From NCBI RefSeq assembly GCF_036924525.1, contig NZ_JAZHRU010000001.1, forward strand, positions 124,001-188,000: a DNA stretch of 64,000 nucleotides. Direction: 5' to 3'. The stretch is from Bradyrhizobium sp. AZCC 1719 (lineage in GTDB: Bacteria > Pseudomonadota > Alphaproteobacteria > Rhizobiales > Xanthobacteraceae). Position numbers and translations under genes: made by a program. Positions 54,427 to 62,768 of the stretch are shown piece by piece (position 1 is the first letter of the stretch; each line of letters begins with the position of its first letter). The notes below the pieces were generated by a model. It ran no database searches. It was not told where the DNA came from and saw nothing but the letters and a program-made list of their open reading frames with translations.

Positions 54427-54852
54427 TCAGCCTCCCAACGCATGATGGGTGATGGCGACGGTGATAACGGCCGTCACCATGAAGATGACGGTAGCGGCGA
54501 TCGAGCGCGGCGACAGTCGCCCTATGCCGCAGATGCCATGGCCGGAGGTGCAGCCGCCGCCGAGCCGCGTACCGAATCCGACCAGCAGGCCCGCCGCGAC
54601 AATGACAGCCCAGCTCGACGGCAGCTTTGGTTGCGCCATTCCGTAACCGATCAGGCCGGCGAGGATAGGCGCCAGAATGAGCCCGGCGACGAAAGCGATA
54701 CGCCAGCCCTTGTCCTCGCCGCGCAAATTCAACAGGCCACTGAAGATGCCGCTGATCCCGGCAATCCGGCCGGTCGACAGCATCAGCAGGACGGCGGCAA
54801 GCCCGATCAGGACGCCGCCGATCGCGGCCGATACGGGGGTGAAATTGGCCAT
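54427..54852 (-). CDS. YeeE/YedE family half-protein (PmpA-like)
   Basis: A 141-residue inner-membrane protein with four segments. It has the first YeeE/YedE motif GFGTRLGGGCTSGHGICGIGRLSPRSIAATV, with two conserved cysteines in the pore. It is encoded 3 bases before its partner half and must assemble with it. Together they give the usual eight-segment unit. No signal peptide. A CGATGG-type sequence rather than a strong ribosome site precedes the ATG. Confidence 0.9.
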   Translation of the reverse strand: MANFTPVSAAIGGVLIGLAAVLLMLSTGRIAGISGIFSGLLNLRGEDKGWRIAFVAGLILAPILAGLIGYGMAQPKLPSSWAVIVAAGLLVGFGTRLGGGCTSGHGICGIGRLSPRSIAATVIFMVTAVITVAITHHALGG

Positions 54853-54915
54853 CGTCGCTCCATCGGTTCAGGGCAGACCATGATCATAGACCCACCCTGC
54901 CCGGCTGCAACTCGC

Positions 54916-57177
54916 CTATTCCTCGCCTTTTCTAAGCCGCCGCCATACCGCGCCCAGCACATTGGAATAATCGTCGGTCCAGACCCGCTGGTTTTCCCTG
55001 GCTTCTGTCAGCGCCCATTGTTCCGACGATGCCAGCTTCCCGACGTCAGTCTCTTCCCTCGCCGAGACAACGACCGAGGTCGAGAAGATGTATTCGCTGT
55101 CGCGCCCGGAGTCTTCGCTGTAGACCCAGCTCATCAAGTCGTTGGCGTCGGCGATGCCGACGACCACGCTCGACAGCTCCAGATGCCGGTTGGAGACGTG
55201 CATCACGACCGCCCCCTGCGGCGCCAGCTTGGACTTGTAGATTTCCATCGCCTCTTCGGTCGCCAGGTGAACCGGGATCGCATCCGACGAATAGGCGTCG
55301 ACGATGATCAGGTCATAGACGCCGTCGGGCTCACGCGCGAAGGTGAGCCGCGCATCACCGATCACCGGCTGCATGTTCGGTTCGCAGACCTGAATGTACG
55401 TAAAATATTTCGGGTCGCGCGCGGTATCGACCATCGTCTGGTCGATCTCGAAGAATTTCCATTCCTCGCCGGGCTCCGAGGCGCAGGCCAGCGTGCCGGA
55501 GCCGAGCCCGATCACGGCCACGCGCAGTGGCGCGCCCTTGCGTTCCCGGATCGCCGTGATCGCCTGGCCGATGCCGCCGTCCCTGTAGTAGTAGGTGATC
55601 GGCTCCGGCTGGCCGGTGACCGGCGTGCCGTCGTCGTTCTTGAATTTCTCGGCGCCGTGGATCGTCGTGCCGTGCATCAGCACGTGATACTGGCCGTTCG
55701 GCGTCACCACGATCTTGTGGACGCCGAAGAAGCTGCGCACCGTCTCGACCCGGCCGTCGTCGGAAGGATAGGCGCGCAGCAATACCAGCGCCATCACGAC
55801 GGTCGCAAAGATCTTCCAGCGGTTGGCATTGAGGGTAAGCGCCAGGAGCGCCGCCAGCACTCCGACCGCGCCGATCACCCAGACGCGATGATCTTCGAAC
55901 CAGTTGAACACTTTTCCGGTCGACCAGGCCGGCGCCATCAACGCCACCGCCAGCACCGCAAGGAACGGCCAGTACCAGGCACTCCAGCGCGGCAAACGTT
56001 CGCCGCCGGTCGGCCGGCACAGCGCCGCGAGCGCCAGCAGGATCGGGTACTCCGCAACCCATGAGAAGGTGAACGGCGCGATCAGGCCGGCAAAGAGGCC
56101 GCCGACCATGCCGCCGAACGACAGCGCGACATAGAAGCCGGTGAGATATTTCGCCGCCGGGCGCGTGCGCGCAAGTTCGCCATGACAAGCCATCGCAATC
56201 ACGAAAAAGCAGAACTGGTGCCCGCCGAGCGTCAGCAGCAGATTCTGTTCGCCGCCGAACGCGAGCAGCACCACGATGCCGGCGATCGCCAGCGGCTGCG
56301 CCAGCAACATCCATTTGTGCGGCAATAGCGGGCGCGACTGGAAGACGAGCACCCAGGTCAGGAGATAGAGCGACAACGGCAGCACCCACAGCAAGGGCGC
56401 TGCGGCGACGTCAGTGGAAATATGGGCCGTTACTGCTATCAGCAGCCCCGACGGCACGGCCGCGAGGAATATCCAGCGGGCGCGCAAAATCCATGACGGC
56501 GCCGGCACGTCGCTATCGTCTGGCGCCAAGTTCAGTTCTCCCGCCCTCACTGGCGAGCGCAGCAACAACACGCCGCAGGTCGCGATCAGCACGATCAAGA
56601 GGCCATAGCCGCCGGTCCAGATCAGGTTCTGCATGCGCAAGGTGAACATCGGCTCCAGCAGCACCGGATAGGACAACAGCGCCAGGAAACTGCCGACATT
56701 CGAGGAGGCGTAGAGGAAGTACGGATCGGGACCGTTGGGGTGGCCGGTGCGGACAAACCAGGCCTGCAGCAGCGGGTTGTTGGCCGCGAGCGCGAAGAAC
56801 GGCAGGCCGATCGAAGCCGCAAACAGGCCGAGCAGCCAGAGCGCATAGCCTGAATTCGGCGGATCGCCCCACCCGCTCGCGATCGACAGCGGCATCGTCA
56901 GCATCGCAACCGCGAGCAGCGCGAGATGAACCGCCACGGGAATCGTGCGATTGCGCGCCTGCATCAAAAAATGCGCATAGGCATAGCCGCCAAGCAGCAG
57001 CGACTGGAAGAACACCATCGCCACCGACCAAACCGCCGGCGAGCCGCCGAGCCGCGGCAGCACCATCTTGGTGAACAGGGGTTGCACCGAAAACAGCAAC
57101 AACGCACTGACGAAGATCGCAGCGGTGTAGACGGCCAGCACCAGCCGGTTTCGCGAGGCAGACGGTTCAGAAATCAT
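54916..57177 (-). CDS. Fused membrane / spermidine-synthase-like protein
   Basis: A 753-residue protein. About twelve to fourteen membrane segments (residues about 10-490: FVSALLLFSVQPLFTKMVLPRLGGSPAVWSVAMVFFQSLLLGGYAYAH ...) precede a C-terminal Rossmann domain similar to spermidine synthase: VAVIGLGSGTLACASEPGEEWKFFEID (about 560-587) and YDLIIVDAYSSDAIPVHLATEEAMEIY. This is the SpeE-like fused family often labelled spermidine synthase; the aminopropyl-transfer residues are not certain and true activity is unproven. MISEPSASRN has a GGAG site. The frame to 57348 would run close to a repeat and was not used. Confidence 0.88.
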   Translation of the reverse strand: MISEPSASRNRLVLAVYTAAIFVSALLLFSVQPLFTKMVLPRLGGSPAVWSVAMVFFQSLLLGGYAYAHFLMQARNRTIPVAVHLALLAVAMLTMPLSIASGWGDPPNSGYALWLLGLFAASIGLPFFALAANNPLLQAWFVRTGHPNGPDPYFLYASSNVGSFLALLSYPVLLEPMFTLRMQNLIWTGGYGLLIVLIATCGVLLLRSPVRAGELNLAPDDSDVPAPSWILRARWIFLAAVPSGLLIAVTAHISTDVAAAPLLWVLPLSLYLLTWVLVFQSRPLLPHKWMLLAQPLAIAGIVVLLAFGGEQNLLLTLGGHQFCFFVIAMACHGELARTRPAAKYLTGFYVALSFGGMVGGLFAGLIAPFTFSWVAEYPILLALAALCRPTGGERLPRWSAWYWPFLAVLAVALMAPAWSTGKVFNWFEDHRVWVIGAVGVLAALLALTLNANRWKIFATVVMALVLLRAYPSDDGRVETVRSFFGVHKIVVTPNGQYHVLMHGTTIHGAEKFKNDDGTPVTGQPEPITYYYRDGGIGQAITAIRERKGAPLRVAVIGLGSGTLACASEPGEEWKFFEIDQTMVDTARDPKYFTYIQVCEPNMQPVIGDARLTFAREPDGVYDLIIVDAYSSDAIPVHLATEEAMEIYKSKLAPQGAVVMHVSNRHLELSSVVVGIADANDLMSWVYSEDSGRDSEYIFSTSVVVSAREETDVGKLASSEQWALTEARENQRVWTDDYSNVLGAVWRRLRKGEE

Positions 57178-57327
57178 GAAAGCTCCGGCTTGAACCCGGC
57201 GGGAGCCGGCGGCGAGCATTCCGGCAGGTTGTGCCAGAAGCGCAGATAGAGCATATGGCAACATGGCTAGCAAGAAACCGCAGGCTTGACGGAACGCTGA
57301 TTGGGCGCGACAGCACCCTCTCGTGAA

Positions 57328-57410
57328 CGTCATTTCGGGGCGATGCAAAGCATCGAACCCGAAATCTCGAGATTCCGGGTCTGGTGCTAACGCACCATCC
57401 CGGAATGACG
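57328..57410. repeat. Palindromic repeat, copy 3
   Basis: An 83-bp, compact copy with ends CGTCATTTCGGGG and CCCGGAATGACG. Arm pair 1 is GATGC/GCATC, the centre is AATCTCGAGATT, and arm pair 2 is GGTGC/GCACC. It has no internal expansion, so it shows the minimal plan of the family. It lies between the divergent spermidine-synthase-like and PYROXD2-like genes, 26 bases before the latter's ATG. Confidence 0.9.
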
Positions 57411-57436
57411 ATTAATCAAACCTTCTTGAAGCGGAC

Positions 57437-59038
57437 ATGAGCGAAACCGAAGTCGTCATCATCGGTGCGGGGCATAACGGCCTCACCTGCGCGGCCTATC
57501 TCGCGATGGCCGGCCTGCGCGTGAAAGTGGTCGAGCGCCGCAAGACGGTCGGCGGCGCCGCGGTGACCGAGGAATTCCATCCCGGTTTCCGCAATTCGGT
57601 GGCCGCCTATACCGTCAGCCTGCTCAATCCGCAGATCATCGCCGACCTGAAGCTCGCCGAACACGGCCTGCGCATCGTCGAGCGCCGCGCGCAGAATTTT
57701 CTGCCCGCCCCCGACGGCAGCTATCTCCTGACTGGCGAGGGCCGCACCCGGCAATCGGTGGCAAAACTCAGCGAGCGCGATGCCGTCACGATCGAGGCCT
57801 TCTCGCGCGAACTGGAAGCCATCGCCGACGTGCTGCGGCAATTCGTGCTGCGCGCGCCGCCGAATCTCGTCGAGGGTTTTGGGATCGGCGCGATCCGCGA
57901 GGCCTTCAACGCCGTCGGCACGGCCGGTATCCTGCGCAAGCTCTCACTCGAACAGCAGCGCAGCCTGCTCGACCTGTTCACGTGCTCGGCCGGCGAAATG
58001 CTGGACGAGCGTTTCGAGAGCGACCTGGTGAAGGCGCTGTTCGGCTTCGACGCCATCGTCGGCAATTATGCCAGCCCCTACGCCGCCGGCTCCGCCTATG
58101 TGATGCTGCACCACGCATTCGGCGAGGTGAACGGCAAGAAGGGCGTATGGGGCCACGCCATCGGCGGCATGGGTGCGATCACGCAAGCCATGGCGCGCGC
58201 TGCGCGCGGGCATGGCGTGGAGATCGAAACGGACGCCGGCGTGCGCGAGGTGATCGTCGGGGGCGGGCGCGCCGCAGGCGTTATCCTCGACAATGGCGAG
58301 ACCATCCGCGCGAAATACGTAGTCTCCGGCGTCAATCCGAAATTGCTGTATACGCGGCTCGTGCCGTCGGGTGCATTGACGCCGGAATTCCTCGGGCGCA
58401 TCGCGCGCTGGCGCAACGCATCCGGCACGTTCCGTATGAATGTCGCGCTGAACGCGCTACCTTCTTTCACCGCCCTGCCCGGCGCCGGCGACCATCTCAC
58501 CGCCGGCATCATTCTCGCACCCAGCCTCGGTTACATGGATCGCGCCTGGCAGGACGCGCGAGAGCATGGCTGGAGCCGTGAGCCGGTGGTGGAAATGCTG
58601 ATTCCCTCGACCCTCGACGATTCCCTCGCACCGGAGGGCCGGCATGTCGCGAGCCTGTTCTGCCAGCATGTCGCGCCGGAATTGCCGGATGGAAAGTCAT
58701 GGGACGATCACCGCGAGGAGGTCGCCGACCTCATGATCGCGACGGTGGATAAATTCGCGCCGGGCTTTGCGACAAGCGTGATCGGCCGCCAGGTGCTGTC
58801 GCCGCTCGATCTCGAGCGGCAGTTCGGCCTGCTCGGCGGCGACATCTTTCATGGGGCGCTGACGCTCAACCAATTGTTCTCGGCGCGGCCGATGCTGGGC
58901 CATGCCGATTATCGCGGGCCGCTGAAGGGCCTCTACCATTGCGGCTCGGGCGCGCATCCCGGCGGCGGCGTCACCGGCGCACCCGGCCACAACGCCGCGA
59001 AGGTGATTCTGGGCGATCACCGCGCCCTGTTCGGATAG
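57437..59038 (+). CDS. PYROXD2/CrtI-like FAD oxidoreductase
   Basis: A 533-residue flavoprotein. The N-terminal dinucleotide motif VVIIGAGHNGLTCAAYLAMAGLRVKVVERRKTVGGAAVTEE binds FAD, and the C-terminal YRGPLKGLYHCGSGAHPGGGVTGAPGHNAAKVIL is the flavin site of phytoene-desaturase-like amine oxidoreductases. The overall pattern is that of PYROXD2-like proteins rather than true carotenoid desaturases; there are no carotenoid genes around. The substrate is unknown. The ribosome site is poor (AAGCGGAC). Confidence 0.9.
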   Translation: MSETEVVIIGAGHNGLTCAAYLAMAGLRVKVVERRKTVGGAAVTEEFHPGFRNSVAAYTVSLLNPQIIADLKLAEHGLRIVERRAQNFLPAPDGSYLLTGEGRTRQSVAKLSERDAVTIEAFSRELEAIADVLRQFVLRAPPNLVEGFGIGAIREAFNAVGTAGILRKLSLEQQRSLLDLFTCSAGEMLDERFESDLVKALFGFDAIVGNYASPYAAGSAYVMLHHAFGEVNGKKGVWGHAIGGMGAITQAMARAARGHGVEIETDAGVREVIVGGGRAAGVILDNGETIRAKYVVSGVNPKLLYTRLVPSGALTPEFLGRIARWRNASGTFRMNVALNALPSFTALPGAGDHLTAGIILAPSLGYMDRAWQDAREHGWSREPVVEMLIPSTLDDSLAPEGRHVASLFCQHVAPELPDGKSWDDHREEVADLMIATVDKFAPGFATSVIGRQVLSPLDLERQFGLLGGDIFHGALTLNQLFSARPMLGHADYRGPLKGLYHCGSGAHPGGGVTGAPGHNAAKVILGDHRALFG

Positions 59039-59291
59039 AACGCAGTGGACAATGTCGGTAAAGCCGGTGGGCAACGGCGGGAGAAGCCTGTGGATTGCTT
59101 GTTGATAACCCGCGGCAACGGCTGTGGAAGACATCGGTATGTTTCCGTCGACAACCGGTTGGCAACTTCCCCGCTCGGCTGTGGGCAGGCGGTGGAAAGA
59201 TGCAACTTTTCCGAGTAGCACGACATGAAACTTGCTCGAGTTTGACGCCCATTCCCGATCGTATCCTTCACCGCTTTCGCCAGGTTCTTCA

Positions 59292-60182
59292 ATGACTTCC
59301 CTCGCCTCCACACATCGCGTCCATTTTGCTGTCGGCGACGAGCACACAGCCAAGGGCGTCGTCGATGCCCTGACCGAAGTTTTTTTTGAAGGCCAGGCCG
59401 CAATCGCCGCGTTCGAACGGCCGGATGGCCGATGGGACGTCACGGTGCATTTTGGCGAGCCGCCCGATCAGCCGCTGGTCCGCGAACTCGTGGCCAATGC
59501 GGCCGGCGCGGAAATCGCCGTCGGCATCGCCTTCGACACGGTCGAGGCCAAGGACTGGGTCAAGGCCAGCCTCGAAGACCTGGTTCCCGTGCCCGCCGGG
59601 CGCTTTGTGGTCCACGGCCAGCATGACCGCGACAGGATCTCGCCCAACAAGCTCGGCATCGAGATCGAGGCGGCGCTGGCCTTTGGCACCGGCCATCACG
59701 GCACCACGCGCGGCTGCCTTCTGCTGCTCGACCATGTCCTGAAAGCCTGGCGCCCGCGCCGCGTGCTCGATCTCGGCACCGGCACCGGCGTGCTGGCGAT
59801 TGCGGCGGCGAAAGCGCTGCACGAAAAGATACTGGCCAGCGATATCGATCCGCCCTCGGTGCAGGTCGCCCGCGACAATGCGCGGCTGAACGTATCGGGA
59901 CATCTGGTGCGGGCGGTCCGCGCCACCGGCTTCTCGGCGCCGCAATTTGCGCAAGCCGCGCCGTTCGATCTGGTGCTGGCGAATATTCTGGCCAATCCGC
60001 TGCGGCAATTGGCAGGGCCGATGGCGCGGCATCTGGCGCCGTCCGCGCTGGTCATTCTCTCAGGGCTTTTGACGCATCAGGCGCCCGCCGTCATCGTCGC
60101 CTATCGCGCCCGCGGGCTGGTTCCCGTGCGGCATCTGCGCATCGAAGGCTGGAGCAGCCTCCTGCTGCGCAAGGTGAACTGA
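59292..60182 (+). CDS. prmA: Ribosomal protein L11 methyltransferase
   Basis: PrmA trimethylates ribosomal protein L11. The 296-residue protein has an N-terminal substrate-binding half and a SAM half with ALAFGTGHHGTTRGCLLLLD, VLDLGTGTGVLAIAAAK, LASDIDPPSVQVARDNARLN and FDLVLANILANPLRQLAG (the N-x-x-x-N-P-L motif of PrmA). MTSLASTHRV is used as start; an in-frame ATG at 59232 adds residues unlike the family. The 250 bases upstream contain several DnaA-box-like sequences. Confidence 0.94.
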   Translation: MTSLASTHRVHFAVGDEHTAKGVVDALTEVFFEGQAAIAAFERPDGRWDVTVHFGEPPDQPLVRELVANAAGAEIAVGIAFDTVEAKDWVKASLEDLVPVPAGRFVVHGQHDRDRISPNKLGIEIEAALAFGTGHHGTTRGCLLLLDHVLKAWRPRRVLDLGTGTGVLAIAAAKALHEKILASDIDPPSVQVARDNARLNVSGHLVRAVRATGFSAPQFAQAAPFDLVLANILANPLRQLAGPMARHLAPSALVILSGLLTHQAPAVIVAYRARGLVPVRHLRIEGWSSLLLRKVN

Positions 60183-60186
60183 AATT

Positions 60187-60375
60187 CTAATCGGCCGGTC
60201 TGTGCCGGTTGCGGGCGATGACGCCCTTCTCTCTCTTCAACGACCGCTTGACGCGCGCTTCCGCGAACCGATCGAGGATCTGGACGATGACGCCACGCTG
60301 CTTCTTGTTGGCCACGGGCGCCACGGGGCCGCGACGTTCCGGCGGTGAAATCTTCTCAAACGTGAAAGCAGGCAT
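60187..60375 (-). CDS. Small basic hypothetical protein
   Basis: A 62-residue basic protein (MPAFTFEKISPPERRGPVAPVANKKQRGVIVQILDRFAEARVKRSLKREKG...). No domain is recognisable. I have a weak memory of similar short frames beside prmA in other Bradyrhizobium genomes. The ATG at 60375 is followed by a reading frame with low-degeneracy lysine and arginine codons. It is convergent with prmA, with 4 bases between the stops. Confidence 0.6.
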   Translation of the reverse strand: MPAFTFEKISPPERRGPVAPVANKKQRGVIVQILDRFAEARVKRSLKREKGVIARNRHRPAD

Positions 60376-60566
60376 GGTGCATCCCCTCTTCGTTGAGTTG
60401 AAACACTCCTGGAGCTCTCTCCCGATATCTTTGAGCAGAGCGGCTACACCGCAATTCGCTCCGTCCGACTAGCGCGGACGGACATATTGAAGCACAGATT
60501 ATGCCAAATTGTGGCGGAGACTGCCGCATTGCGGACCACTCCACCCAACCCTAAAGTGACCAGGCG

Positions 60567-62402
60567 ATGTTCGAAGCCCATTTTCAGACATTCGAAGAAC
60601 CCGAAGGCGGCGTGGCGCTGACCGCACGGCTGGCCCGCTTCCGCGAGGAACTCGCGCGGCGGAAGCTGACGGGATTCGTGGTTCCGCGCGCCGATCAGCA
60701 ACAGAACGAATACGTCCCGGCCTCCGAAGAACGGCTGGCCTGGCTGAGCGGCTTCACTGGTTCGGCGGGCATGGCGATCGTTCTGACGCGCGATGCCGCG
60801 GTCTTCGTCGATGGCCGTTATACGCTGCAGGCCGCCAAGCAGGTCGACCGCAAGGCCTGGCAAATCGAGCCGCTGGCCGATCCGCCGCCGGAGCAGTGGC
60901 TGACCAAGCACCTTGCGGCCGGCGACCGCCTCGGTTTCGACCCGTGGCTGCACACTTCGGCGGCAGCCGAGCGTCTGGCCGCCGCCTGCACCAAGGCGGG
61001 CGCGGAACTGATTGCGGTCGAAACCAACCCGCTGGATTCGATCTGGACCGAGCGCCCGGCCCCGCCGCTCGGCCGCGTCGCCACTCACGGCGTGCAGTTT
61101 TCCGGCGAGGTCGAAGCCGAAAAACTCAAGCGCATCCGGCTGGAGATTAACAAGCTCGGCGTCGAGGCGCTGGTGCTGTCGGACAGCCACGCGGTGGCCT
61201 GGACCTTCAACATCCGAGGCGCAGACGTGTCGCACACGCCGTTGCCCTTGTCTTACGCGGTGGTGCCGAAGGACGGCCGCCCCACCATCTTCATCGACCA
61301 TCGCAAGCTGTCCAACCTGACGCGCGACCACCTCGAACAATCCGCCGATGTGCGGGAGCCCGACGCGCTGGTGCCTGACCTGACCGAGCTTGCGCGCAGC
61401 GGCGCCGCAATCGCCCTTGATGCCGCCACCGCCGCGGACGCGCTGAGCCGGCTGATCGCAGGTGCCGGCGGAAAACCGGTACGCGGCAACGATCCGGTGA
61501 GCCTGTTGAAGGCGGTGAAGAATATCACCGAGATCGAGGGCACGCGGACCGCGCACCAGCGCGACGCGGTGGCGCTGGCGCGCTTCCTCGCCTGGATCGA
61601 CCGCGAGGCACCGTCGGGCGCGTTGACGGAGATCGATACCGTCGAGGCCCTGGAAACGTTCCGCCGCCAGACCTGCGCGCTGAAGGATGTCTCGTTTCCG
61701 ACCATCGCCGGCACCGGGCCGAACGGCGCCATCGTGCATTACCGCGTCACCCGCAAGAGCAACCGGCGAATTTCGCCCGGCGATCTGCTGCTGATCGATT
61801 CCGGCGCGCAATATGAAGACGGCACCACCGACGTCACCCGCACCATCGCAATCGGCAATCCGACCGACGAAATGCGCGATCGATTCACCCGCGTGCTGCG
61901 TGGGCACATCGCGATTGCACGCGCGGTGTTTCCGGACGGCACCACCGGCGCGCAGATCGACTCCTTTGCGCGGCAATTTTTGTGGCAGGCCGGCCTCGAT
62001 TTCGAGCACGGCACCGGCCACGGCGTCGGCAGCTATCTCTCGGTGCATGAAGGCCCGGCGCGCATCTCGAAACTCGGCACCACGCCCCTGAAGCGCGGCA
62101 TGATCCTCTCCAACGAGCCCGGCTACTACAAGACCGACGCCTACGGCATCCGGATCGAGAACCTCGAACTCGTCATCGGCACCGATGTACCCGGCGCCGA
62201 GAAGCCGGTGAACGCGTTCGAGACGCTGACGCTGACGCCGATCGACCGCCGCCTGATCGACGTGAACATGTTGAGCGCAACCGAACTGAAATGGCTCAAC
62301 GACTACCACGAGCGCGTCAACCGCGCGGTGCGCCCGCACCTCGACGACAACGCCACGAAGCTGTGGCTGGATGAGGCGACGGCGGCAATGCTACCGCTTT
62401 AA
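60567..62402 (+). CDS. Xaa-Pro aminopeptidase (M24, three-domain aminopeptidase P)
   Basis: A 611-residue metallopeptidase that removes an N-terminal residue before proline. Two creatinase-like N-terminal domains (TGFVVPRADQQQNEYVPASEERLAWLSGFTGSAGMAIVL at the start) precede the pita-bread domain with dinuclear metal ligands: LLLIDSGAQYEDGTTDVTRT (two Asp), FEHGTGHGVGSYLSVHE (His), LSNEPGYYKTDAYGIRIENLELV (two Glu). The length matches the eukaryote-like long form rather than E. coli PepP (about 440). It is cytosolic, with no signal. It is separated from prmA and the small gene by about 190 bases. Confidence 0.94.
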   Translation: MFEAHFQTFEEPEGGVALTARLARFREELARRKLTGFVVPRADQQQNEYVPASEERLAWLSGFTGSAGMAIVLTRDAAVFVDGRYTLQAAKQVDRKAWQIEPLADPPPEQWLTKHLAAGDRLGFDPWLHTSAAAERLAAACTKAGAELIAVETNPLDSIWTERPAPPLGRVATHGVQFSGEVEAEKLKRIRLEINKLGVEALVLSDSHAVAWTFNIRGADVSHTPLPLSYAVVPKDGRPTIFIDHRKLSNLTRDHLEQSADVREPDALVPDLTELARSGAAIALDAATAADALSRLIAGAGGKPVRGNDPVSLLKAVKNITEIEGTRTAHQRDAVALARFLAWIDREAPSGALTEIDTVEALETFRRQTCALKDVSFPTIAGTGPNGAIVHYRVTRKSNRRISPGDLLLIDSGAQYEDGTTDVTRTIAIGNPTDEMRDRFTRVLRGHIAIARAVFPDGTTGAQIDSFARQFLWQAGLDFEHGTGHGVGSYLSVHEGPARISKLGTTPLKRGMILSNEPGYYKTDAYGIRIENLELVIGTDVPGAEKPVNAFETLTLTPIDRRLIDVNMLSATELKWLNDYHERVNRAVRPHLDDNATKLWLDEATAAMLPL

Positions 62403-62415
62403 TCACATCCGCAAC

Positions 62416-62552
62416 TGTCGTCCCCCGCGAAGGCGGGGGACCCAGTACGCCGCGGCCCATCGCTTCATCACTAAAGTCTCTGGAATACTGGGTCACCCGC
62501 CGGAGCCTGTCATCGGGCGCGCATTCGCGCGACCCGTTGGCGGGTGACGACA
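62416..62552. repeat. Second-family palindromic repeat
   Basis: A 137-bp element with ends TGTCGTC and GACGACA. Inner stems are CCCCCGC-GAA-GGCGGGGG, ACCCAGTA paired with TACTGGGT, and GGGCGCGC-ATTC-GCGCGACCC. This is the 'CCCCGCGAAGGCGGGGACCCAGTA' type of repeat common between genes in Bradyrhizobium and other Alphaproteobacteria (remembered, not searched). It lies between the aminopeptidase and the exporter. Confidence 0.85.
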
Positions 62553-62768
62553 GCGGATTTGTTGCGCGTGACGAAATTCGCCGGCGCGCCGGCTACGCGT
62601 GGGCCCCGGACACAAAAACCGCGAAAACAACCCCATGCAAAGTAGAATCCAGCGGCCCAGTCTCGTACCCGCCTCCCCAATTCAGCATGGCCGCATGCCA
62701 AAACGTCCCTGTTCGTGCTGAGCCATCTGGTTAAAAGTCCAATCCAAGCAAAACAGGATCTGAACTGA

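Noticed and set aside
54211..56064. 617-residue plus-strand frame across the YeeE/YedE and spermidine-synthase-like genes
   Set aside because: It is charged, low-complexity shadow sequence that crosses three well-supported genes on the other strand.
60444..62339. 631-residue open frame opposite the aminopeptidase P gene
   Set aside because: No domains and no ribosome site; the plus-strand frame has all M24 metal ligands.
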